Of a stretch of DNA of 64,000 bases, positions 1 through 10,568 are shown piece after piece. The position numbers and the translations under genes were made by a program. Where the stretch lies: assembly GCA_963383645.1 (NCBI GenBank), contig OY726566.1, positions 99,873,802 to 99,937,801 of the forward strand, read 5' to 3'. Within the stretch, counting starts at the first letter, position 1. Every line of letters begins with the position of its first letter. This DNA comes from Muscardinus avellanarius. Its lineage: Eukaryota; Chordata; Mammalia; Rodentia; Gliridae. The notes beneath the pieces are model-generated. The model was not told the DNA's origin. It was given only the letters and a program-made list of their open reading frames with translations, and did no database searches.

Positions 1-25
1 AGATGTGCCACCACACCTGGCTTAC
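1..25 (-). mobile_element. B1-dID SINE, left-half end (cut by window edge)
   Basis: Only gtgccaccacacctggct remains, the 5' end of a minus-strand copy. Confidence 0.7.
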
Positions 26-203
26 TTGGGAGATTTTCAAGTACTAACGCTGTTCACTGTGAGTGCTACCTCCTTTCAACTTCCACCATTATCAGCCTTC
101 TCCTTAAACTCCTTCAATATCAACTATTAATTATATTCCATGTAAAGGCACTTCCATGCCTTTGTATATTCTATTTTCTTCCTTAAAAATGCCTTTCCTT
201 TTA

Positions 204-376
204 TGGGGGGGTACTTGGGATGAACTCAGGGGCATTCTATGAGCTTCACACCCATTTCTTTTTAAAAATTTGAAACAGGTCTTATTAAGTTGATGAGACA
301 GGCTGTGAATCTGCAATCCTTCTGTCTCACCCTCCCCAGTAGTGGGACAGCCAGCATGCATTACCATGCCCAGAGC
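204..376 (-). mobile_element. B1-dID SINE, old
   Basis: A diverged copy: an ID-like part (tacttgggatgaactcagg), a linker and a B1-like end (gcattaccatgcccag). Confidence 0.7.
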
Positions 377-431
377 CTCTCCTTCTCAATTCCCTACCTA
401 GGGTCCTTTATTAACAGGCTCCTACTTTGCT

Positions 432-605
432 AGGCATGGTGGTGCACTCTTGTAATCCCTGCACTTGGGAGGTGGAGACAGGAGGATCGCGCAGGTTCGA
501 AGCCAGCTTCTCTGGCTTAAGAGACCCTGTTTCCAAATAAAAACATAAAATAGGTCTGGGAGTGTAGCCCAGAGGTAGAAGGGTTTCCAGGAACCCCAGT
601 ACCAC
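432..605 (+). mobile_element. B1-dID SINE, short (type I)
   Basis: Starts taggcatggtggtgcac and ends ccaggaaccccagtacc; it carries the type I block with 'ggcttaagagaccctg'. Its tail has become an (ACC)n and (AAT)n array. Confidence 0.9.
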
Positions 606-648
606 CACCACCACCACCACCAATAATAATAATAATAATAATAATAAT
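599..648 (+). repeat. (ACC)n-(AAT)n microsatellite
   Basis: About seven ACC units followed by about nine AAT units, at the 3' tail of the adjacent SINE. Confidence 0.95.
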
Positions 649-818
649 GATAGGCTCCTACTCATTCATCTCTTACAGTCAGCCTTCAATGTTATCTGTT
701 CTGCTAAATATCCCCAGATACAACCAGGTGGAGTTTGTTACTCTTTTCTCTAAGCTACTATTATATTTTCTGTCATCATTATTATTTCTTTTAGTTTTCT
801 GGCTTTGTTATTTTATTT

Positions 819-997
819 TTTTTGGTGGTACTGGGGATGGAACCCTTCTACCTCTGGGCTACACTCCCAGACCTATTTTTTTTTATATTTTTATTTGGAA
901 ACAGGGTCTCTTAAGCCAGCGCGGCTGGCTTTGAACCTGCACGATCCTCCTGTCTTCACCTCCCAAGCATGGCGATTCCTAAGCTACAATGCCTGGC
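819..997 (-). mobile_element. B1-dID SINE, short (type I)
   Basis: T-run, then ggtggtactggggatgg, cttaagccagcgcggctgg and a decayed B1 end. Confidence 0.85.
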
Positions 998-1020
998 CTT
1001 AAAAGGAGTAAAAAAAAAAA

Positions 1021-1098
1021 TTTTTTTTTTTTGTGGTAGTAGGGTGGAACCCAGGGACTTTTCTACCTTCAGGCTATACTCCCAGACCTTTTTTTTAT
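1021..1098 (-). mobile_element. dID-only SINE fragment
   Basis: Only the ID-like half with its T-run is present (gtggtagtagggtggaaccc to actcccagacc); the B1 half is missing. Confidence 0.7.
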
Positions 1099-1210
1099 AC
1101 TTTATTGGTGTATTACATTCTCACATCATAATGTAAATCACACTGACAATGACATACGCACACAGCCACTTGGTGGCTGCCCCTCCCCATTTTCCTTCCT
1201 CCCAATACAC
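1099..1210 (-). mobile_element. L1 3'UTR-like fragment
   Basis: tttattggtgtattacattc resembles the reverse complement of the L1 3' end at 32030-32065 (caccaataaa) and is followed by a similar C-rich run. Confidence 0.4.
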
Positions 1211-1239
1211 AGTACCAAGACTGACTATTGTTTATATGA

Positions 1240-1345
1240 CTGATTCATCACTAGACTGACTTCCTAGAGGGCAAAGAACATGTACTAATTCATTCTTATC
1301 CCCAGCTGCCTAGCCCAGATCCAAAAGTAAAAGCATTTAGTGAAG
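1240..1345 (+). mobile_element. MIR/L2-like 3' tail
   Basis: ctagactgacttcctagagg, then 'tatccccagctgcctagccc', matches the general pattern of old mammalian MIR/L2 3' ends; strongly decayed. Confidence 0.4.
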
Positions 1346-1936
1346 TAAAAGGTCACTGAGCGTGAATGAAAACGCTGAAGTTTACACTTTATCTTGTAAT
1401 CACTAGTAAGTCATTGAAAGCTTGGAATGAGGGAACAGATGATGATAAAGGTATTATAAAAATTATCCCAGTGATAGCATAAGGAATGAAAATGGAGAGG
1501 AATAAATGGCAGGAAATTTATTTAGGAGGTAAATGTAATAAGTAGTTCAAGCAAAGAAATAGGAGCCTAGAAGGTGGTAGCAGAGAGAACCAGTGTGAGA
1601 TGCACATGAAAAGGTAATACGGCTGGTTAAGCGAAGGATGAAAAGACAAGATGAAAAGAGAGGCTTCAAAAGTTCAAGTGCAAGAGACCAAGAGAACAGT
1701 GAAAAAGAGAAATAGTTAAAAGGGAAATAGTTTAAAAGGATGTTAGTTTTGAAAGTGAAGATGAAAGTTAGTTTTAGATACCCTGAGTTTTAGATACCTA
1801 ACCTAGAAATATGCTTTCTTATTTCACAATCTCCTTATTCCCTTATTTTCCTCACCTACTTCTTTCTTCCTCTGTATTCAGGTCTACTTAGAATCAGAGA
1901 TTACCAAACTTACTGGCTCATCATAACCTTTATTTT

Positions 1937-2150
1937 ATTTATTTTTTTTGTAGTACTGAGGATGGAACCCAGGGGCGTTCTATCACCAAGCTACATCCCT
2001 AGCCCTATTTTTATTCTTTATTTTGAAACAGGGTCTCACTGAGTTGCAAAGGGCTTCACTGAGTAGTAGCTGAGGCTGTCTGCAAACCATGATCCTTCTG
2101 TCGTAGCTTCCCAAATGCTGGGATTACAAGTGTGCACCACCATGCCAGGC
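1937..2150 (-). mobile_element. B1-dID SINE (type III)
   Basis: gtagtactgaggatggaacc through gcaaagggcttcactgag to gtgcaccaccatgccaggc. Confidence 0.9.
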
Positions 2151-2169
2151 CATAACCTTTATTTATTTA

Positions 2170-2355
2170 TTTTGGTGGTATTGGGGTTCCTGGAAACCCC
2201 TCTACCTCCGGGCTACACTCCCAGACACCGATTTTTTTTTTTTTAATTTGGAAACAGGGTCTCCTAAGCCAGTGCGGCTGGCTTCAAACCTGCACGATCC
2301 TCCTGTCTCCGCCTCCCAAGCGCGGGGATTACAAGCGTACACCACCACGCCCGGC
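2170..2355 (-). mobile_element. B1-dID SINE, short (type I)
   Basis: ggtggtattggggttcctgg, then cctaagccagtgcggctgg, ending caccaccacgcccggc. Flanked by cataaccttta on both sides (near 2152 and 2358), a target duplication. Confidence 0.93.
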
Positions 2356-2387
2356 TTCATAACCTTTACTTTTAATTTAAAAAAAAA

Positions 2388-2596
2388 ATTTTTTTTGTGG
2401 TACTGGGGATTGAACCCAGGGGCATTCCGCCTCTGAGCTACCCCCCAGCCCTATTTTTTTATTCTTTATTCTGAAACAAGGTCTCGCTAAGTAGTGGAGG
2501 GCCTCACTAAGTAGCTGAGGCTGTCCAACAACCTGTGATCCTTCTGTCTCAGTCTCCTAAGTACTTGGGATTATAAGCACGTACCACCACGTCCAT
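2388..2596 (-). mobile_element. B1-dID SINE (type III)
   Basis: Follows directly after the previous copy: gtggtactggggattgaacc to gcacgtaccaccacgtcc. Another cataacctttt follows at about 2600, so the two SINEs used the same target sequence. Confidence 0.9.
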
Positions 2597-2833
2597 AGAC
2601 CATAACCTTTTCAAAAAAAAGAAATTATTCAGTGCCCCTTTGGCAGTTCTACCACCCCTTTTATTTTTATTCAATGCCTTCCAATTGCACTCTAGGCTAC
2701 TATCACTCCCTGGATCATTCCACTCCTGCCCTGGAGAGGGCAATGTAACTGACTTTGGGAGTCTAAATGGAGAAAAAGCTTATTAGTTGAGGAAAAATCA
2801 TAAGCCACTTGGAAAAAGTCCCCCCCCCACCCC

Positions 2834-2902
2834 CCGTGGTACTGGGAATTGAACCCAGAGGCATTCTACTTCCTAGCTACACCCCCAGACTGGTTTTATT
2901 TC

Positions 2903-2942
<40 letters not shown>

Positions 2943-3285
2943 TTTTTTGCGGGTGTGAGGATGGAACCCAGGGGCATTCAACCTCCGAACTACACCCCCC
3001 GTCCTGTTTTTTATTCTTTATTTTGAAACCGGGTCTCACTGAGTTGCAGAGGGCCTCACTATAAGTAGCTGAGGCTGTTAGCAAACCGTGATCCTCCAGT
3101 CTCAGTCTCCCAAATGCTGGGATTACAAGTGTGCACCACCACGCCCAGCTTATTTCTTATTTAAAAACAGGATCTCACTAGGTTGCTGAGAGTCTCACTA
3201 AATTGCGGAGGCTGTCCTTGAACCTGCAATCTTCCAGTCCCAACTTTTCAAGATTAGGATTACAAGCATGTACCACCATGCCCAG
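2834..3285 (-). mobile_element. Outer B1-dID SINE split by a second SINE
   Basis: The ID-like half is at 2834-2909 and the B1 half at 3150-3285. Between them lies an inner SINE flanked by the perfect 14-bp duplication ttatttcttattta (2896-2909 and 3150-3163). The insertion hit the A/T-rich linker of the outer copy. Confidence 0.9.
2910..3149 (-). mobile_element. Inner B1-dID SINE (type III) with (TTTA)n tail
   Basis: A (TTTA)n tail, then gcgggtgtgaggatggaacc to caccaccacgcccagc; inserted in the linker of the outer SINE. Confidence 0.92.
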
Positions 3286-3332
3286 CAAAAGCCATGTATA
3301 ATACCTATTTTTCTAAACTAATATTATATTTT

Positions 3333-3580
3333 GTGATTATTTATTTATTTATTTATTTATTTTATTTTATTTTTTGGTGGTACTGGGGTTCCTGGAAGCC
3401 CTTCTACCTCCGGGCTACACTCCCAGACCTATTTTTACATTTTTTTATTATTTGGAAACAGGGTCTCCTAAACCAGCGCGCGTGGCTGGCTTCGAACCTG
3501 CGTGATCCTCCTGTCTCTGCCTCCCAAGTGCGGGGATTACAAGCGTGCGCCACCACGCCCGGCAGTGATTATTTATTTAT
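3333..3580 (-). mobile_element. B1-dID SINE, short (type I), with target duplication
   Basis: Element at 3371-3564 with an (ATTT)n tail, flanked by the perfect 16-bp repeat gtgattatttatttat (3333-3348 and 3565-3580). Confidence 0.93.
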
Positions 3581-3984
3581 ATGTCTGATTCATCAACTAG
3601 ACTGTGTCTTCTTACTAGAGCCCCTCCCTCAAAAGAAATGAGAAAATGCTTCACAGTAAAAAGTGAAAACAAAGTCTGACTTTGGAATTTATCTTGAAAA
3701 AATAAAATTAAAATTTATAATAAAGATTTTCTTTTAAATTTAACAAAATTTAAGTTATAGTTCCAACTAGAGAGAATCATTTTTTGTTGTTATAAGGCCA
3801 AGCTTATGACAGTATCAAATGAAATTCCAAATCTCATATTCATTTATTAAACAACAATCACAATTAATTTCATAAAAATCTTAAGAGGATTTCATGAATT
3901 TTCCCAAGGGTCTCTAATCAATCCTTGGATATATAAGCCATTTCCGTCCTTCCTTTTGTTCCTTCCCTCTCTCACTCCCATTCT

Positions 3985-4165
3985 CCACTGGGGATGGAAC
4001 CAGGGCCATTCTCTCTCTAAGCTACGTCATCAGCCCAATTTCTTTCTTTCTTTCTTTTGGAAACAGGGTCTCATTAAAAGTTACTGAGGCTGATCTTGAA
4101 GGTGTGATCCTTTTGTCTCAGCCTCCCAAGTACTGGGATTACAAGCATACATCACCATGCCCAAG
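3985..4165 (-). mobile_element. B1-dID SINE, old
   Basis: ctggggatggaaccaggg, a (TTTC)n linker, then cctcccaagtactgggatta to caccatgccca. Confidence 0.85.
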
Positions 4166-4432
4166 TATAAACCATTTTCATTTGAGAATAAAGACTTTTA
4201 CAGAGATGGTGTCAAAGAAAAAAAATTAGAATAACTTTGTAATTTGGCACCAATGAAATATTTCATATCATTAGAAAAGATGATAGGCTCTTCTGACCTG
4301 GGATTCACATAAAGCCTAACACTTAAAATACCGAATAAGTGAAAGATGGTGCTTATTTCTGATCACTCTTATGAACGTAGCAGAAAAGGAACGCATCCTG
4401 TTGCCTCAGTCCTAGCAGTTCTGGATACTCAC

Positions 4433-4592
4433 ATCGATATCGACGGGTTCTATGGTGTTTATGTGCACATTAGGCGCGGATGAGGACCGGTCTCGTTGTC
4501 CAAACTGATTTCGATGATCTTCATCTGCTGGTCTGAAGGGCTGTGGGATGGGAATGGATTTTGAAGGAGACGGACTGGTGAGAACTGGGGGC
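4433..4592 (-). CDS. BRAF: BRAF exon 8 (CR2, 14-3-3 site)
   Basis: This 160-bp exon encodes about residues 327-380 in human numbering. The translation contains [20 protein letters not shown] and then [17 protein letters not shown]. The RSSSAP core is the inhibitory 14-3-3 docking motif around Ser365 that holds RAF autoinhibited. The acceptor is ttttccag before GCCCCCAG; the donor is GTGAGT directly after the Asp codon GAT, so the exon ends on a codon boundary as in human. Compared with remembered human BRAF, the start reads PPVLTSP where human has PQILTSP; the regulatory motif is unchanged. Exon 9 is not visible in the 4.4 kb to the left. Confidence 0.97.
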
Positions 4593-4693
4593 CTGGAAAA
4601 ATCAAGTTGTTGGAAGATAAGATTCAGAACTATATAAAAATAATATAAAAATGGAAGATATAAAGATTTGCTTAATATAAAAATCTTAAAAAT

Positions 4694-4875
4694 AGCTGGG
4701 TGTGGTGGCACATGCCTGTATTCCTAGTACTTGGAAAGCTGAGAAAGAAGGATCACAGGTTCAAGGCCAGTCTCAGCAATTAATCAAGATTCTCAGAAAC
4801 CTAGCGACACCTTGTTTCAAAATAAAAAGTAAATGGCTAAGGGTAGAATACCCTGGGTTCAATCTTTGGTAACAA
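4694..4875 (+). mobile_element. B1-dID SINE, old
   Basis: agctgggtgtggtggcacat to ctgggttcaatctttgg; close to exon 8 and in the opposite direction to BRAF. Confidence 0.85.
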
Positions 4876-4935
4876 GAAAGGGAAAAAAAAAATCTTAAAA
4901 ATAAGCACTGAAAATCCAGCCTAAATAATGGTTTT

Positions 4936-5162
4936 ATAAAAGCACTAGTTTTATTTTATTTTGTTTTTGGTGGTACTGGGGATGAAACCCCGGGGCCTTC
5001 TACCTCTGGGTTACAATCCCAGACCTATTTTATATTTAATTTGGAAACAGGGTCTCTTAAGCCAGCTGAGGCTGGCTTTGAACCTGTGCGATCCTATCTC
5101 AGCCTCCCAAGTGCGGGGGATTATAAGCGTGTGCCACCATGCCCGGCTTAAAAGCATTAGTT
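4936..5162 (-). mobile_element. B1-dID SINE, type I-like
   Basis: ggtggtactggggatgaaac, cttaagccagctgaggctgg, ending ccaccatgcccggc. Flanks aaaagcactagtt and aaaagcattagtt form a near-perfect target duplication. Confidence 0.92.
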
Positions 5163-5540
5163 AAAAAAAAAAAAAGAATATACCTTCAACTAGTACTGCC
5201 AAAGCTGCTTTACTAAATTTCTACTGCTGGTTAGAAATTATTTGTGGTTAATCAGCTGAAGAAGCAACTATCCTTTAAATTTATATAAAAATACTGTAAG
5301 TAGAGAATGATTGAATAAAATATATTTTTCTAACTTTGCCATTTCTTGATATCTGAAGTTACTAAAATGAAAAATTTATGAAAAGTATTAGGAAATTACA
5401 AATATTTTGAGAATATAACTTGTGCATTCCAGGACCTAACAAATATACCCAATGCTTTTTACCAGAGTTGAATGAAAATTCTGAACAGAATCAAAAGATC
5501 ACTTCCAAATTTAGACGCTCAAACTATAAAGAGCCTGTCA

Positions 5541-5652
5541 TTTTCTTTCTTTCTCTCTCTCTCCCTCCCTCCCTTCCTCCCCTCCCCTCCCCTCCCCTCC
5601 CCTCCCCTCCCCTCCCCTCTCCTCTCCTCTCCTCTCCTCTCCTCTTCCTCTC
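5541..5652 (+). repeat. Pyrimidine tract, (TCCCC)n and (TCTCC)n
   Basis: About 110 bases of nearly pure C/T: ttctttct runs, then CCCCT units, then CTCCT units. It lies at the tail of the adjoining minus-strand SINE. Confidence 0.95.
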
Positions 5653-5831
5653 CCAGTACTAAGGACTAAGCCCAGGGACACTGTACAACTGAACCACACA
5701 CCTCGTCCTCCTCACTTTTGATTGGGGACAGTGTGTCTCACTAAATTGCCAAGTTGGCCTTGAACTTGTGATCTTCCTGCCTCGGCCTTCTGAGTTGCTA
5801 AGATTATAGGTCTGAGCCACCATGCCCAACT
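5653..5831 (-). mobile_element. B1-dID SINE, old
   Basis: cagtactaaggactaagccc to ggtctgagccaccatgccc; strongly diverged. Confidence 0.8.
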
Positions 5832-6800
5832 TGTTTTACATTTTAAAATTTTGATTATCATGACAAATTATTAATACCAAAGATACAAGAGAATCATATA
5901 TCAAACAGTGAAGAAAATATTTTAAAAATTGCTTTTTGACCATACTTCCAAACTAGGTTACAGGGTGACCTACTTCAGTGCTGTAATAAATGAAGTCTAT
6001 GACCTCTCATTGGTTCTAAAATGAAACTGACCCAGAAAACCTGAGTACTGAAAATAGATGGTAGGCATCTGTAAGCAGTCATCAGGAAGATGCCCTGGAG
6101 AACGAGGAAGTGCACCTTGGCAGTCAAAGGAAGACTATCTCACGGAGCTCCATCAGGACCAATGAGTTACTCAGCGCTAACGAGCTCTTTTCACATAGTG
6201 GTTATCATCCCACCAGCTACACAAGCTCTCTAACTAATCAATATTTTTCAGTCATTATTAGGCCAGAAAGACAAGGCCTTTCTGAAGGAATAAAAAGACA
6301 TATTTGAGGGGAGAGGGTTTGGACAGGAATGGTACAAAAATATTGTAGGAAAAGGAATGCAGAAAGGTTTTAAGAGCAACGGAAGCTCAATAGTGACAAA
6401 AGCCTCAGAATAAAGCAAGACAACAGCATCTGAATCATGTCTGTTTACAGCTGTATTTCTCTGAAACACAATATTATTAAATACAATTATTAAGGATAGG
6501 GGAAAATAAATTCATTTATTAACTACATGAATGTACTTATAATTGATATGCAAATGACACAATATTATGTGCTAAGGATTGTTAATGGCCCAATTAGAAT
6601 TGCAGGTAAGAATAATGGAGCTGGACTTTGAGGAAATTAGCAAGCTTCATGTGTCCTTTCTATGTTTTCTAGTTATTGAAAAATTTTTACTTTGTGACAG
6701 ACTCACTCTTGCTTTAAGCAACAAATACATGCCCTTTGCTAAGGAATTTTGAGAGAGGTTAAAAAAATATAAAAACGACAGTTTAAAAACAAAGCTTTGA

Positions 6801-7031
6801 GCCAGGAATGGTGGCGCACGCTTTGTAATCTCAGCATTTGGGAGGCTGAGACAGGAGGATCCAGGTTCTTGGACAGCCTCAGCTACTTAGTGAGGCCCTC
6901 TGCAACTCAGTGAGACCCTGTTTCAAAATAAAAAATAAAATATAGGGCTGGGGGTGTAGCTCGGAGGTAAAATACCCCTGGGTTACACACCCAGTGCTGC
7001 AAACAAAACAAAACAAAACAAAACAAAATGA
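6801..7031 (+). mobile_element. B1-dID SINE (type III)
   Basis: agccaggaatggtggcgcac to ccagtgctgc followed by an (AAAAC)n tail. Confidence 0.9.
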
Positions 7032-7466
7032 AACACTGGAAAATGCACTGACAGTTAAACAACTTATAGACTGAAAGTCTAAGGGCAACAGTGAACTTTA
7101 CATCAAGAGTTAAAATTGAAAAAGCCTATATTAACTAGAACTGCACAGAAAGTTTAATTAATATAATAATTGATCTGATATAGGCAGAAGTGGTGGTAAC
7201 TCATTCATGAAATGAGTTAGGACTCTGAGAGAAACATAAACTGGAACAAATCAGAGATATTATGCAAAGGACCTTGATCCAAAAGCAAGAAAAATAAAAA
7301 ACCTGCATATAATCTGATGAATTTCATCATCAGATCTAAAGAAAACAATGTATATATTAGAAAACGAGAATACCTGCCTATCAGGCGAAATCAAAGGGAA
7401 GATTTTTCCCTTTCCCTAGAGGGAAAGGTGTGCCTTGGGCCCAGAGAGGCAACTTATCTAGCAAGT

Positions 7467-7735
7467 ATATATTACAATTTTTTTTTTTTTTGGTGGCACT
7501 GGGGATTTAACCTAGAGGAGGCATTCTACCTTGTGTGTGTGGTACTGGGGATGTAACCCAGGGGTCTTTTACTCCGGGCTATACTCTCAGACCTATTTCT
7601 TTTATATTTTGTTTGAAAACAGGGTCTCACTAAGTAGCTGAGGCTGGCTTCGAACTTGTATGATCCTCCTGTCTCAGCCTCCCAAGTGCAGGGATTACAA
7701 GCGTGTGCCACCACGCTGCCCATATATTACAATTT
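7467..7735 (-). mobile_element. Trimeric SINE: B1-dID plus an extra partial dID
   Basis: Reading the plus strand: a T-run, a partial ID-like unit (ggtggcactggggattt to gcattctacc, 7491-7530), a second complete ID-like unit starting at gtggtactggggatgtaacc, then the B1 half ending ccaccacgctgcc. The whole is flanked by the perfect 14-bp repeat atatattacaattt (7467-7480 and 7722-7735), so it was inserted as one unit. Confidence 0.85.
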
Positions 7736-7976
7736 CGGAGACTACTTCAAGTTAGCATACCCTGATGTATTAAATATCAGTGTCCTAATTCAAAGCTTAA
7801 CAAAAACAATCTTCTGATTATAATTTGGTTTCTTATAAATATCTTCCAAAAGAGGAATGGGTATGGCCTACACAACACAAAAAGTCTGTTTTATATAAGA
7901 GATATTTCTCACAGAAATGAATTGCCTGGTATTCTGATTTAGTCTGTTTATCATACCCAATGTATTAAATATCTGA

Positions 7977-8221
7977 ACCATGTCCTAATTATTATTATTT
8001 TTGTGTGTGGGTTTGGGGATGGCACCCAGGGGCATTCTGCCTCCGATCTACAACCCCTGCCCTATTTTTATTCTTTCATTTTGAAACAGGGTCTCACTAA
8101 GTTGCAGAGGGCCTCACTAAGTAACTGAGGCTGTCCGCGAACCGCGATCCTCAAGTCTCAGCCTCCCAAATATGCTGGGATTACAAGCGTGTGCCACCAT
8201 GCCTGGCACCATGTCCTAATT
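7977..8221 (-). mobile_element. B1-dID SINE (type III) with target duplication
   Basis: gtgggtttggggatggcacc to gtgccaccatgcctggc, flanked by accatgtcctaatt on both sides. Confidence 0.93.
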
Positions 8222-8247
8222 TCTAAGTTTAACAAAAATAATCTTCT

Positions 8248-8509
8248 GGCCGGGCGTGGTGGCGCACACTTATAATCCCCGTGCTTGGGAGGCGGAGACA
8301 GGAGCATCGCGCAGGTTCGTAGTCAGCCGCGCTGGCTTAAGAGACCCTGTTTCCAAATAAAAAATATACAAAATAGGTCTGAAAGTGTAGCCCGGAGGTA
8401 GAAGGGCTTCCAGGAACCCCAGTACCACCAAAACAAAACAAAACAAACAAACAAAAAACCCCAAAAAAACAAAACAAACAAACAAACAAAAAACCCCACA
8501 AAAAAACCT
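8248..8509 (+). mobile_element. B1-dID SINE, short (type I)
   Basis: gccgggcgtggtggcgcac, cagccgcgctggcttaagag, then ccagtaccacc and a long (AAAAC)/(AAAC) tail. It inserted just after the preceding SINE in the opposite direction. Confidence 0.93.
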
Positions 8510-9550
8510 TCTGACTTTGTTTACTATAAACTAGTATATTCCCAATTCATCATTTCTGGGAACTAATACAATTAAGTTTCTATACTGGGAAATCTTTACC
8601 TGGACCAACGTAATTTATACCCTATGGAATACCCTGACAGACATTTTACTGACTTTTTTTTACAATGATACCTTTTTACTGATCTTGTTGCAAACATTGT
8701 TAAAGCAGTACCAAATTAAGAATAGAAAGAACGTTAACACTCTTCAATACATTTCCATTAATCTAGATCTCATTTCTAAGCTAGAATATTTAAAAATTTT
8801 AAAGCTAAAGTGACTACTTCTGTTCAGTGATATGCAAATGTTAAAATGACTTCTCCTAAGTTTATATATTCTTCAGCATTTTAAAAAAGTAGAAAAGGTG
8901 GTATCTCTTACTTTGTATTCAAAACTGGGAAATATATTGTTCTTCCAAAACTTCTTGGTTACATCCATTATTATATTTGTTTCATGGCCATTATAATTGT
9001 TATCACAACTAGTAACAGAATGCAAAGGAGTTTTGATACTGAACATCAAAGACTTCTACCTTTACAGAGGCAACCACATACACTGATACAAAAGCATCAA
9101 GAAAAGATTGCTCAAGACCAGAATCTACTTTAGTTTAATTATAATTTAAATACTTGTGGCATTGGCACATGGTTTCTTAAGATAGCATTCCTTCACTGGA
9201 AGGCAAATGTTCTGAATTGTTACCACTATCCACCTTCAGAGAGGGCAAGCTAATTTCATTAAGGTGTTCTGTAGCTCTGCTCACAGAGCTGGGACCTGCA
9301 TTAGAAAGGCATCTAGGGCTACAGAATCTGTGGAGAAAACATCATAGCCAAAGAATTAAAAACAAAAACAAATGATCATTTTTTTTGATCATCTAAAAAA
9401 TACCCTGTTGCACAGGAATAAAGTGAGTCTACCAGCAGAGGTAACTATTACAACCAGACAAAAGAACACAGTGGTTGTTTTTTCTAGTGTTCCAGGCTGA
9501 TGAACACTCACCCCTTCCTTAATATAAAATTTCTCTTTTTTTTCTTTTTT

Positions 9551-9957
9551 GTTTTTGGAATTGAGGATTGAATCCAGGGTCATTCTACCTCCAAGCTACA
9601 CACCTAGCCCCTTTTACTTATTATTAATTAATTAATTTATTTATTTATTTTTGTTGGTACTGGGGTTCCCGGAAACCCTTCTACCTCCGGGCTATACTCT
9701 CAGACCTATTTTATATTTTTTTAAATTTGGAAACAGGGTCTCTTAAGCCAACAAGGCTGGCTTTGAACCTATGGGATCCTCCTGTCTCCACTTCCCAAGC
9801 GCAGGGATTACAAGCGTGCACCATAACGCCTGGCTTCTTTTTACTTATTTTGAAACAGGGTCTTGCTAAGTGGCTGAGACTGGCCTCAAATCTGTGATCT
9901 TACTGTTTCAGACTCCCAAGTATTGGGATTACAGGCACGTGCCACTGTGCCTAGCTT
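9551..9957 (-). mobile_element. Outer B1-dID SINE split by a second SINE
   Basis: The ID-like half is at 9551-9620 (gaattgaggattgaatccag) and the B1 half at 9836-9957 (gaaacagggtcttgctaag to gtgccactgtgcctagc). The break is in the linker, with ttttacttatt at both edges. Confidence 0.88.
9648..9835 (-). mobile_element. Inner B1-dID SINE, short (type I)
   Basis: gttggtactggggttcccgg to gtgcaccataacgcctggc, inserted in the linker of the outer copy. Confidence 0.92.
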
Positions 9958-10014
9958 ATAAAGTCTTTTGCTAAATTTCTTAATTTATTAGGTCTCCAGA
10001 AAGACTGGCTTCAT

Positions 10015-10253
10015 AAAAATTACAGGTCTAAAGCCGGGCGTGGTGGCGCACGCTTGTAATCCTCGCGCTTGGGAGGCGGAGACAGGAGGATCGCGCAGGT
10101 TCGAAGCCAGCCGCGCGTGCTGGCTTAGGAGACCCTGTTTCTAAATAAAAATATAAAAATAGGTCTGGGAGTGTAGCCCAGAGGTAGAAGGGCTTCCAGG
10201 AACTCCAGTACCACAAAAAAAAAAAAAAAAAAAAAAAAAAATTACAGGTCTAT
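10015..10253 (+). mobile_element. B1-dID SINE, short (type I), with target duplication
   Basis: Element at 10033-10240, gccgggcgtggtggcgcac to ccagtaccac plus about 30 A; aaaattacaggtcta occurs on both sides. It looks young. Confidence 0.94.
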
Positions 10254-10344
10254 TAGAAGTGTCAATGTACCATTCTTACCTTGGTATGCAGAAGTCTTAA
10301 AAAAATAGCAACAGTCTGTGGAGAGTGAATGTAATTGGGTAAAA

Positions 10345-10568
10345 ACTGACAATAAATATTCTTTTTTTTTTGCGGTGCTGGGGATTGAACCCAGGGGCAT
10401 TCTACTTATGAGCTATACCTCCAGCCCTATTTTTTTATTATTTATTTTTAAACAGGGTCTCACTAAGTAGCTTAGGCTGGCCATGAACCTGCGATCCTCC
10501 TGGCTCAGCCTACCAAGTACTAGGATTATAAATATGCACCACCACGTCCCAGATGACAATGAATATTT
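10345..10568 (-). mobile_element. B1-dID SINE
   Basis: gcggtgctggggattgaacc to atgcaccaccacgtccc, with tgacaataaatatt and tgacaatgaatatt at the flanks. Confidence 0.9.

Larger units (their letters stand above)
1..4432 (-). other. BRAF: BRAF intron 8 (partial)
   Basis: The intron begins with donor GTGAGT at 4432 and runs out of the left edge. It is mostly SINE copies (listed separately). Non-SINE stretches: 1100-1345 looks like an old L1 3' end followed by a MIR/L2-like tail; 1346-1935, 2610-2830 and 3590-3980 show no recognisable feature; 4166-4432 has only the exon-proximal intron. Confidence 0.9.

Noticed and set aside
411..665. Reading frames of 60-115 aa repeating phrases such as 'LPPGYTPRPILY', 'SCLRLPSAGITSVRHHARL' or 'RASLSS'
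   Set aside because: These are translations of the SINE consensus in various frames, repeated throughout the window; not genes.
1..4432. BRAF exon 9 (37 bp)
   Set aside because: Looked for the expected minus-strand DLIRDQGF coding string and did not find it; it lies beyond the left edge.
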